Shown: positions 35,268 to 42,777 of the stretch, one piece after another
Layout: each line of letters begins with the position of its first letter
Numbering within the stretch: position 1 is the first letter of the stretch
From: CAYZWU01 sp964482235
Lineage (GTDB): Bacteria; Planctomycetota; B15-G4; CAYZWU01
Direction of reading: 5' to 3'
Length of the DNA stretch: 64,000 nucleotides
Assembly (NCBI GenBank): GCA_964482235.1
Contig: CAYZWU010000005.1
Coordinates: 1 to 64,000 of the forward strand
Notes under the pieces: model-generated
Databases searched by the model: none
Seen by the model: only the letters and a program-made list of their open reading frames with translations
What the model was told of the DNA's origin: nothing
Translations under genes and position numbers: made by a program

Positions 35268-36215
35268 ATGTTCAAGCTGAATATTCTGGCAGCGGCCTGC
35301 ACGGCCGCCGTGTTCCTGCTCTGCGGGCCGCCGCTCGCTGCGCAGGACATGGTCCTCAATGGCTACTTTGACTTCGAGTCAACCGAGAAATGGACCGAAT
35401 CCGGCGGCACCACCGGCTGCGATGTTGTTCAATACGACGTGACCGGCGGTGGCAGCCCCTCGTGGTGCTACATGCGCGAACCGGGTACGAACGGCGGCAA
35501 CGGCAGCATCCTCCAGGATGTCCTGCTCATCGGCGGAGTGACCTACCAGTTCGATGCCGATGTCGCATACTACACCTGCTGAAGCAACTTCTCCGACGGC
35601 GGTAACTACGACGTCACGATCAACGGGGTGTTGATCGCCAATGATTCTTGCGGAACCATCTACGCGGCCTATCCCATGTACAGCCATATCACCGGGACGT
35701 ACACTCCTGCCACGACGGGGGTCTACTCTCTCGAGATCTACAACTACCGCAACGCGACGGTCGAGGATCTCCAGAACTACATCGACAATATCACCATGGT
35801 GCCTCAGACCACGGACTTCTACTCCGATACGAACCAGTTTTCGGCTTCCGCTCCGTCGACGGCTAACCTGACGCTGGATGCAGGAGTGACGTGGGCGAAC
35901 TGGAAGTATTTTGTCGGCATCAGCGTTTCCGGCAACTGGCCCGGCATGAACAGCCCCGGGACCGGGGTCTGGGCTCCCTTCAACTACGACTCCACCGTGA
36001 TGACCTCATACAACCTGGCGAACGGCGGCATGCTCCAAAACACGAAATCGGTCCTGGACGCCAGTGGACAGGGCTCGGCGACAATCAGCCTTCCCGCCAT
36101 GGGCCCGGGCTATGCGGGAAGGACGCTCAACGTGTTCTTCATTCTCTATGCCGGTGCCTTTCCGCAGCCCTGGGACTACGGTTCCATGCCTCTTTCCATC
36201 ACGTTCCTGCCGTAG
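35268..36215 (+). CDS. Secreted protein with an in-frame TGA at codon 105
   Basis: 316 codons if the TGA at 35580-35582 is read through; both sides lie in one frame and look like one protein. A signal peptide (AAVFLLCGPPLAAQ) is followed by a jelly-roll-like domain (NGYFDFESTEKW, LQDVLLIGGVTYQFDADV) that spans the TGA, and then a C-terminal module shared with the genes at 45303 and 49330. The TGA follows a Cys codon directly. It could be selenocysteine, a TGG-to-TGA nonsense change or a base-call error. GGAGG lies eight bases before the ATG. A strong terminator follows. Confidence 0.7.
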
Positions 36216-36263
36216 CAAGGATCGAAGAGAGGCACGATAGAAGGAATTGAATCGGCTTTTCCC

Positions 36264-36283
36264 GGTCTGTCACCTGACAGACC
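36264..36283. repeat. 9-bp perfect hairpin after the secreted-protein gene
   Basis: GGTCTGTCA and TGACAGACC are separated by two bases. It precedes the T-tailed terminator by 16 bases and may be an additional 3'-end stabiliser. Confidence 0.6.
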
Positions 36284-36299
36284 TTCGTTGAAGACCAGT

Positions 36300-36334
36300 A
36301 AAAAAGAAGCCCCGGATCCCGGGGCTTCTTTTTT
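36300..36334. terminator. Bidirectional Rho-independent terminator
   Basis: A 15-bp stem (AAAAAAGAAGCCCCG with its exact complement) and a five-base loop. Six A bases on one side and six T bases on the other make it work in both directions. It sits between the convergent genes ending at 36215 (plus) and 36382 (minus). Confidence 0.95.
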
Positions 36335-36381
36335 GATTCATGATCCCGCGCCACGCGGGGTTCAGGGGTGGGCCGAGCTTA

Positions 36382-36957
36382 TCACCCGCCGGGGCCGCAG
36401 CCCCCGCCTCCCCCGGCTCCGCCGACCATGGCAGCCGATCTCCCATCATCCTGATTCTTGAAATCGGACATGACCAGGAAGTCGCTCATCTCACGAGTCG
36501 TCATGGTGTCGCGCGAGACCTGGATCGCACAGAGGCCGATCGGTTCACCGTTCCGTCCCAGGTTTTCACGGACATACTTCGTTCGCGCCGGCTCGGCCAG
36601 AAGTTTCTCGTAGGCGTCGAAGAGCTCGAAGGCCGGAAGCAGGGAGGTCAGCGTGAACTTCTGGGCCCTTTCCTGATCGGTCATCACGAGCTCGGCCGAG
36701 CTGTTGAAGCCGGTCCGAACGAGGCAGTAGAGATTGAGCCTGTCGCCCGGCTCAGCGAACTGCCAGGATCCATCGTCAGGATCGAGGTACTGAACCAGGC
36801 CGGTTGTATTCAGGATCTCGAACTCGACCCGGTTTTCCGGATCATCGGAAGCCTGGTCGACCACACTGTCGCCGACTCCGGCGAAGGGCAAGATATTGCA
36901 CCCGCAGAGCATCAGCGATACCGTAGAGGCGAGAAGTAGGAGATATAGATTTTTCAT
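36382..36957 (-). CDS. Lipoprotein of unknown function
   Basis: 191 residues. The N-terminus ends in LMLCGC, giving a lipobox cysteine. The body contains VEFEILNTTGLVQYLDP and a region rich in short beta strands; the C-terminus is nearly all glycine (GGAGGGGGCGPGG). I do not recognise a family with certainty. It is followed by the bidirectional terminator and so is likely expressed alone. Confidence 0.7.
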   Translation of the reverse strand: MKNLYLLLLASTVSLMLCGCNILPFAGVGDSVVDQASDDPENRVEFEILNTTGLVQYLDPDDGSWQFAEPGDRLNLYCLVRTGFNSSAELVMTDQERAQKFTLTSLLPAFELFDAYEKLLAEPARTKYVRENLGRNGEPIGLCAIQVSRDTMTTREMSDFLVMSDFKNQDDGRSAAMVGGAGGGGGCGPGG

Positions 36958-37248
36958 CACGGGAGAACATCCTTTCCGGCTATGGTTGTTCTGGGCTTAT
37001 TCCGCTTTGCATAAATTCTATTAAATGTGTTCTCTTTGTATATAATCCCCTCTTTGAGTGGGTAACCAGGGGTTGTCAGGCTGGATCTTCGGCTAAACGC
37101 CTGTGTCCGGAGTTTTTCACACCAGAAACATGTAGAAAGTATAGCGCTCCTGCTCGATGGAGTCAATTTTTTTTATTTCGAGATCCAGGAAAAGGATGCA
37201 GGAGTCTAATTTGTCATTACTCTTTGATTTTCAACAAGATACAACCAC

Positions 37249-37920
37249 TCAGCGGAGCCCCGCCAGTCCCGGCTTGTCCATCCTGAAGCAGTCGGCCTGC
37301 GCGAGGATATCGAGAAGCTCGACGCCGGAGATATATTTGTGCAGACTCCCGGTCCGGATGATGTCGTGGTACATCGCCTCCTTCAGGCAATATCGCTCGT
37401 TCGGGCCGAACAGATTCATCCAGAGTCCGCCGCGCAGACCGTAGGCCTGACAGATCATGTAGGCGATCCTGCCCTTGGTCAGCGGTGTGCGGTCGTCGAT
37501 CCTCCACGACGGGTGCAGAATCTTGCGGTCATTGAGGTCCGCGATCAGATCATCGAGCTCCTCATCGTCCTCGACCAGGCCGGGCAGATCGACGGAAAGC
37601 GCCACGGCGCGCACCGCGTCCAGCATGGAGGCTCTCGTCTTTTTCTGCAGCCTCGTGAAAAAAGCCAGCTCCTCTTCCCAGGTGAGCGTGGGATCGCGGG
37701 GAGTATCCGCCACTACCTCTTCATGGGCTGCTCTGGCTGCGGGATCGTAGAAACGCTCGTGAACGAGATTGTTCCAGCGAGGCGGCGTGTAGGCGTGCTT
37801 CTCTTTTTTCGCCTTCTCCTCGGGCCCGGAGCAGCCGGCGACAGCTGCTGCCAAGAGCAGCAGAAAAATCCCGGCAGCCGTTTTGATCGCTTCGTTTAGC
37901 CTTGTCGTATTTATAACCAT
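37249..37920 (-). CDS. Lipoprotein of unknown function next to an outer-membrane barrel
   Basis: 223 residues with a lipoprotein signal (LLLLAAAVAGC). The mature part is mostly helical, with an acidic stretch (VEDDEELDDLIADLN) and the segment GRIAYMICQAYGLRGGLWM. No known catalytic motif is visible. It lies 42 bases after the start of spacing from the beta-barrel gene on the same strand and may be cotranscribed with it, which suggests an envelope role. Confidence 0.7.
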   Translation of the reverse strand: MVINTTRLNEAIKTAAGIFLLLLAAAVAGCSGPEEKAKKEKHAYTPPRWNNLVHERFYDPAARAAHEEVVADTPRDPTLTWEEELAFFTRLQKKTRASMLDAVRAVALSVDLPGLVEDDEELDDLIADLNDRKILHPSWRIDDRTPLTKGRIAYMICQAYGLRGGLWMNLFGPNERYCLKEAMYHDIIRTGSLHKYISGVELLDILAQADCFRMDKPGLAGLR

Positions 37921-37962
37921 TGATCCTGATCGGAACAGAAACCGTACTTTTAATGCCGCCTA

Positions 37963-39609
37963 TTAGAAATAGAGCATGAAACCGACCGAGGCATACGCGC
38001 GCGGTGTGGTGTCGGTGAACGAGGCGCTGTCCGGCCTGAAGAGGCCGTACTGCGCCGAGATCATGAAATCGGAGTAGGGCCGCCAATTGACCGAAAAGTC
38101 GATCTCGTAGCCGAGGTCGGAGCCGATCTTGTCAGCGGCGCGGTCCGAGATGCCGCCGGAAGATTGGTGGCGCCGGTACTTGAAATACTTGATTCCCGTC
38201 TCGATATCCCCCAGGACGGCATGATCCTTGATGGGGGTGTTGTTCAGCTCGATCTTCCAGATCTCGATGTTGGAGACAAGGGGAAAGAAGGCGTATCCCG
38301 TCTCGATGAAGCCATAGGAGAAGTAGGTGTTGTCCCTCGTCCCCGGCAGGTTGCCGCGCCTGGCGAGGCCTTGCTTGGTATAGGAGTCCGTGGTGATGCC
38401 CGAGTCGTGGTCGCCCGATCCGAATATGAACTGGACGCCGAGCTGCGGCTCCGTGGGCGTGGTGGTGAAGACATAGTCCGCACCGGCCTGGAACGCGTGG
38501 GCTTCGATCTCGTCCTTGGTCGACACGGTGATGTTCGCCGGTGTGGGCGGCGGAACGAAGACGCCCATGTTGGAGTACTGATCACCATACTGCACGGTAT
38601 ACTCCGTGTAGTAGGTGAGCCCGGCTCCGACCTGTCCCCGAAAGCCGGCGCCGTGATAGCGCGAGTCGTACTGGTACATCCCCGGATCGTCCGTGTTGGG
38701 AGGAAGCAGGCCCTGGATGTTGGGATCGTAGGAATACTGCTTCTTGTTCTTGTCCAGGAGCCAGACGCTGTAGCCGAAGACCTCCAGCTCGTCGGCGAAC
38801 TTCTGCCTGAGCTCGAATCCGCTGAAGAGGTTCTTGTTGTGGCCCATGTCGGGGTGCGTCCGGTTGTAGCTGTCCTCGCTGTAGATAGACCGGACCATGA
38901 ACGTATCGAAGGCGAAATCGCCCAGGCTGTATTCCATGATGCCGCCGTCGCCGCGGATGTCCATCGCGAGGCCTTCACCGACGGAGATATAGTCGCGGCC
39001 TGCCTTGAAGCGCAGCTGTCCGATCTCCGTGATGTTCAGCGCCCTCGTGATGTCGCCATAGTAGTAGCCCACATCGAGACGCGGCCAGTTCAGGTCGTTC
39101 TCCTCCATGGTGAAACCGCTCGTGTAGCGGTACTCGTCGCCGTTGTTGTAATCGGTGATATTGGCCATGGGCCGGAAATAGAGCTGGTGGGTGTCCTTGT
39201 AGACCAGGTTCGCCCAGAGCTTCAGATCGAACATCCTGAAGACCCTGGTCTTTTCCGTGGGATCGATGGGATCATTCGCCACGTTGGCTTCGAAGGAGCG
39301 ATCCTCTCTCAGGTGATAGTAGGTGGCACTCAAAAAGCCGCCGAAATCGAACTCGACGTCCTGGAGAGCCCCGTCACCCGCATCGGTCAGCCCTGCCTCC
39401 GTTTCCTCTTCTCCTGAGATCTCTCTCGTTTCCCTCTCCCTCTGCTGGGCACGCTCCTGCGCCGACTGCGCGGGAAGATCGGGAGCGGAGAAAATCATCA
39501 GCAGTAATGCGAACAGCAGGCAGGTTACAGGCCGGCAAGGGCGGATGGTCAAATTATGGAAAAAGATCAATGTACTCAAACCTCCAATAATCTGGAGTCT
39601 CGGCAGCAT
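37963..39609 (-). CDS. Outer-membrane beta-barrel, alginate-export (AlgE) type
   Basis: 548 residues as drawn. After a signal sequence (CLLFALLLMIFSAPDLPAQ) come alternating amphipathic strands, and the protein ends in Phe (FMLYF), as outer-membrane barrels do. LRFKAGRDYISVGEGLAMDIRGDGG and GADYVFTTTPTEPQLGVQFIFGSGDHD match the alginate-export/AlgE-like family pattern. It probably forms a porin for polysaccharide or other solute. The start is uncertain: a TTG at 39570 preceded by GGAGG is as good as the ATG at 39609. Confidence 0.8.
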   Translation of the reverse strand: MLPRLQIIGGLSTLIFFHNLTIRPCRPVTCLLFALLLMIFSAPDLPAQSAQERAQQRERETREISGEEETEAGLTDAGDGALQDVEFDFGGFLSATYYHLREDRSFEANVANDPIDPTEKTRVFRMFDLKLWANLVYKDTHQLYFRPMANITDYNNGDEYRYTSGFTMEENDLNWPRLDVGYYYGDITRALNITEIGQLRFKAGRDYISVGEGLAMDIRGDGGIMEYSLGDFAFDTFMVRSIYSEDSYNRTHPDMGHNKNLFSGFELRQKFADELEVFGYSVWLLDKNKKQYSYDPNIQGLLPPNTDDPGMYQYDSRYHGAGFRGQVGAGLTYYTEYTVQYGDQYSNMGVFVPPPTPANITVSTKDEIEAHAFQAGADYVFTTTPTEPQLGVQFIFGSGDHDSGITTDSYTKQGLARRGNLPGTRDNTYFSYGFIETGYAFFPLVSNIEIWKIELNNTPIKDHAVLGDIETGIKYFKYRRHQSSGGISDRAADKIGSDLGYEIDFSVNWRPYSDFMISAQYGLFRPDSASFTDTTPRAYASVGFMLYF

Positions 39610-39773
39610 CCCGGGGGAAACTGGGCGCCGCAGCCGCGTGGCAAAAAAAGCCGGGAAGGAACGGATCGACCGGCCTTCAGGAAAACCGGCCCTCTGCGGT
39701 GAAGTGCCTTATGGCACTGCCAAAAAATATGGTGCGAAAGTCTATCACAGATGGAGGTAAATGAAACGAAAAA

Positions 39774-40115
39774 TTACGAATGGGACGCCTTCATCGCCTC
39801 CTCTGCTTTCCTACCATTGCGGTATGGGAAGCTCCAGGCTCTCCTGCCGAGACGGCGCGCGTCCTCCATGATCATGTAACCCGACGGCACAAGCACCAGG
39901 GTGATGAAGGTGGCGAAGATCACGCCGAAGGCCAGCGACACGGCCATGGGGATGAGAAACTGCGCCTGCAGGCTCTTCTCGCGCATGAGGGGCAGAAGTC
40001 CCGCGAATGTGGTGAGAGAGGTCAGGAGGATCGGCCGGAACCGGACCACGCCGGCCTGCCGCACCGCATCGGGGATCGTTTTCCCTTCACGGCGCCTCCT
40101 GTTGATGAAGTCCAG
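39774..40115 (-). pseudogene. C-terminal remnant of an RND efflux pump (AcrB family)
   Basis: About 110 residues beginning at LDFINRRRREGKTIPDAVRQAG and continuing through RPILLTSLTTFAGLLPLM and FATFITLVLVPSGYMIMEDA, which are the last two or three membrane helices of an RND pump normally about 1050 residues long. The upstream part of the frame to 40355 is nonsense on the opposite side of a deletion junction. It cannot form a pump alone. Confidence 0.85.
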
Positions 40116-40318
40116 CTGGGATCGAGGCCCGCGCCCGGTTCGGCGGTTCCGGATTCCGCGTACCAGGCCGGGGGAAGATCGAGCTCGTGATCGCCGGTTT
40201 CCGCACGGGGCGGCGAACCGCACCCTCCGACGAGAAGAACCAGAGCAAGGCAGACGGCGAGCCCCGTCGTCCCCCGCATCAGAGCCTGCCGGCGTTGTCG
40301 ATATCCAGGGAACTGCAT
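40112..40318 (-). pseudogene. N-terminal remnant of an RND-associated outer-membrane efflux lipoprotein
   Basis: The start overlaps the tetR stop (TGATG). A lipoprotein signal (LALVLLVGGC) is followed by ELDLPPAWYAESGTAEPGAG, the usual beginning of NodT/OprM-type proteins, and then the frame runs out of frame into the RND remnant at about 40112-40118. The rest of this gene, the periplasmic adaptor and most of the pump are missing. Confidence 0.75.
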
Positions 40319-40983
40319 CACGATTTCTCCTCCATCGTGCCGCCGGCGGCGTCATGATAGGGAGCCGTCATGCCGGCAAGGGAAAACTTGACCAGCTTCT
40401 CGAGCAGGACGTCGGCCTGCGGAAGAGGATGGGGAAAGTCGTCGGTGTTGGCGATGTTCCGGCACCAGACCAGCGTGTGCGCCATGGAGCCGATCACGAA
40501 GTGGGTGCGCCAGAAGACCTCTTCGACGGGCAGTTCGGGAAGCGCCCGGTTCAGGGCAGGGAAGAACCGCTCCTTGATCTCGGTGAAAAGTTCCTCGAAA
40601 TGCATCATCATGGTCTCGTCAGGCTCGGTGTGCACCCGTCCGAAGAGCTGCAGGAAGCGCCTCGGCTTGCCCTCCACACCGAAATGGCGGATCGCCGGGC
40701 CGAGGAGCGCCCGGAGGAGGTCCTCGATCCCCGGTCCTGCCTCGCCGGCCTTGGCCTCCAGGTCGTCGAGAAGCCTGAGCCGGTCCATGTTGATCGGATC
40801 GATGCAGCGCTTCAGGACGGCGGTCAGCAATCCCTCCTTGTTGTTGAAGTGGTAATGCACGGCAGCCAGGTTGACACCGGCATCGGAGGTGATGTTCCGC
40901 AGCGTGGTGGCGGCAAATCCCTGCTCGGCAAAAAGTCGTTCCGCCGCGTCGAGAATACGGGTTTTCGTATCGAGATCGTTCAA
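40318..40983 (-). CDS. TetR-family transcriptional regulator
   Basis: 221 residues. DTKTRILDAAERLFAEQGFAATTLRNITSDAGVNLAAVHYHFNNKEGLL is the TetR DNA-binding domain; the rest is the ligand domain. I start at a TTG (40983) because GAGGAG lies six bases upstream, while the frame's first TTG has no such site. A palindrome just upstream is the likely operator. It formerly controlled the efflux operon whose remnants follow it. Confidence 0.93.
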   Translation of the reverse strand: MNDLDTKTRILDAAERLFAEQGFAATTLRNITSDAGVNLAAVHYHFNNKEGLLTAVLKRCIDPINMDRLRLLDDLEAKAGEAGPGIEDLLRALLGPAIRHFGVEGKPRRFLQLFGRVHTEPDETMMMHFEELFTEIKERFFPALNRALPELPVEEVFWRTHFVIGSMAHTLVWCRNIANTDDFPHPLPQADVLLEKLVKFSLAGMTAPYHDAAGGTMEEKS

Positions 40984-41010
40984 GAGATACTCCTCAATCA
41001 AACGTATGTT

Positions 41011-41026
41011 TTAAACGAACGTTTAA
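41011..41026. promoter_or_regulatory. Probable TetR operator
   Basis: TTAAACG-AA-CGTTTAA is a 7+2+7 palindrome about 28 bases upstream of the regulator start. Its AT-rich ends and central CGNNCG resemble operators of other TetR repressors, so the gene is probably autoregulated. Confidence 0.7.
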
Positions 41027-41215
41027 TTTATCATCTTTCGCCGTCCAGTCAAGCCCAAAAAAGGAAAAATCCGCTCTTTATTCACTACCGAACTGACGAG
41101 TGAATGAGTAGTCTGCCACGATTTGCGGAACAGCCCCTTCGGGGCAATTTCGCGAGTCGTTCTTACGGAGTAATTCTCTGGCGCGGACTCCGACGCCCGC
41201 CTTTCTTGTGGAGCA

Positions 41216-42565
41216 ATGAAGAACATGAAGAAGATCCTGGTGCTGGGTGCCGGACTTTCGTCATCGAGCCTCATCAAGTACCTCCTGGATTCCTCGATCG
41301 AAGCAGGCTGGGAGATCACTCTCGGCGATATCGAGCTCGAGCTGGCTCAGAAGAAGATCGCCGATCATCCGAACGGCCGCGCCATCGCCTTCGACGGCGG
41401 GAACGAGGAGCTCTGCAGCGAAGTGGTCCGCAAGGCGGACCTGGTGATCTCCATGCTTCCGGCAAGGATGCATCACAGGATCGCCCTCCACTGCGTCGAG
41501 CACGGAAAGGACATGATCACCGCCTCCTATGTTTCCAGGGAGGTGAAGGAGCTCGATTCGGCGGCACGCGAGAAAGGCATCCTGCTGCTGAACGAGATCG
41601 GTGTGGATCCCGGAATCGATCACATGTCCGCCATGGAGGTGATCGAGCGGATCCGGGAGATGGGCGGCAAGCTGAAAAGCTTCGAATCATCCACGGGCGG
41701 CCTGATCGCTCCTGAATACGACAACAACCCCTGGCAGTACAAGTTCACCTGGAATCCCCGGAACGTGGTCACTGCCGGCCAGGGAGTTTCGCGCTTTCTG
41801 CACAACGGGCGCATCAAGTACATCCCCTACCACAAGATCTTCAGGCGTACGGAGATCATCTCGGTGCTCGACGTGGGCGACTTCGAGGTCTACGCAAACC
41901 GCGACTCGCTGAAGTACAAGGAGATCTACGGCCTCGAAGGCATCGAGACGCTCTTCCGCGGAACGATGCGCCGTCCCGGCTACTCGAAGGCGTGGGACAT
42001 CTTCGTGCAGCTCGGCATGACCGAGGACAGCTACACGATCGAGGATTCGGAGAACATGACCTACCGGGATTTCCTCAACTGCTACCTGAAGTACGAGAAG
42101 AACGTCCCCCTCGAGACGAAGCTCTGCAGCTATCTCGGGATCCGCGAGGATTCCGAGGAGATGCAGAAGCTCACCTGGTCCGGCATCTTCGAGTCGAGGA
42201 AGATCGGGCTCGCGAACGCCACGTCCGCCCAGATCCTGCAGCACCTCCTGGAGCACAAGTGGATCCTCGAGCCGGACGACAAGGACATGATCGTGATGCA
42301 GCATATCTTCAGGTACGAGTTCGACGACCTGCAGAAGCAGATGACGTCATCGCTCGTCGTCAGGGGCAAGGACAAGGTTCACACCGCCATGGCGATCACC
42401 GTCGGCTACCCCGTGGCCATCGCCGCCAAGCTCCTGCTCACGGGGAAAATCCAGGCCAAGGGAGTGCAGGTTCCCTTGAGCCGTGAGATCTACGAACCGG
42501 TGCTGGCCGAGCTCAAGGAGTACGGCGTCCGCTTCATCGAGGAAGAAACGGTCATCAACGACTGA
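41216..42565 (+). CDS. Saccharopine dehydrogenase-like oxidoreductase (paralogue B)
   Basis: 449 residues. ILVLGAGLSSSSLIKYLL is the NAD(P)-binding motif, LLNEIGVDPGIDHMSAMEVIERI matches the equivalent block of paralogue A, and the C-terminal domain is the usual lyase/dehydrogenase half. It probably acts on lysine-derived or polyamine-derived imino acids, but the substrate is not fixed by sequence. The ATG at 41216 follows GGAG; an ATG at 41225 is also possible. A GCCCC-TTC-GGGGC hairpin lies in the leader (41133-41145). Confidence 0.85.
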   Translation: MKNMKKILVLGAGLSSSSLIKYLLDSSIEAGWEITLGDIELELAQKKIADHPNGRAIAFDGGNEELCSEVVRKADLVISMLPARMHHRIALHCVEHGKDMITASYVSREVKELDSAAREKGILLLNEIGVDPGIDHMSAMEVIERIREMGGKLKSFESSTGGLIAPEYDNNPWQYKFTWNPRNVVTAGQGVSRFLHNGRIKYIPYHKIFRRTEIISVLDVGDFEVYANRDSLKYKEIYGLEGIETLFRGTMRRPGYSKAWDIFVQLGMTEDSYTIEDSENMTYRDFLNCYLKYEKNVPLETKLCSYLGIREDSEEMQKLTWSGIFESRKIGLANATSAQILQHLLEHKWILEPDDKDMIVMQHIFRYEFDDLQKQMTSSLVVRGKDKVHTAMAITVGYPVAIAAKLLLTGKIQAKGVQVPLSREIYEPVLAELKEYGVRFIEEETVIND

Positions 42566-42607
42566 TCCGGACCATTCGGGCGGAGCGGTTTTCATCACAC
42601 CCCTTGA

Positions 42608-42634
42608 CGAACCGTTGAAAAAGAGGGCGGTTCG
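42608..42634 (+). terminator. Hairpin downstream of paralogue B
   Basis: CGAACCG and CGGTTCG are exact inverted repeats around a 13-base loop, followed by a moderately T-rich stretch. It lies 42 bases after the stop codon and is a plausible but imperfect terminator. Confidence 0.5.
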
Positions 42635-42777
42635 ATTTGACTTTTCCCTATTATATATCAATATATACTAATACCACAAAAGGGCATTGACGTGGACTAC
42701 GGCTCCCGGTGTGGAGCTAATCCCTTTTAATATCTTTACTTCGGAGCCACGACAACGGTTTTTCCTTGGGGGCCACG

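Noticed and set aside
32577..35582. Plus-strand open frame of about 1000 codons opposite the GH2 gene
   Set aside because: It lies antisense to the GH2 gene with its clear family motifs; only its last 105 codons belong to a real gene, the secreted protein starting at 35268. The rest is a shadow produced by high GC content.
39774..40355. A short membrane protein gene with start near 40355
   Set aside because: Its first 80 codons are low-complexity Arg/Ser-rich sequence overlapping the outer-membrane lipoprotein start in another frame; only the RND-like tail is meaningful, and as a remnant.
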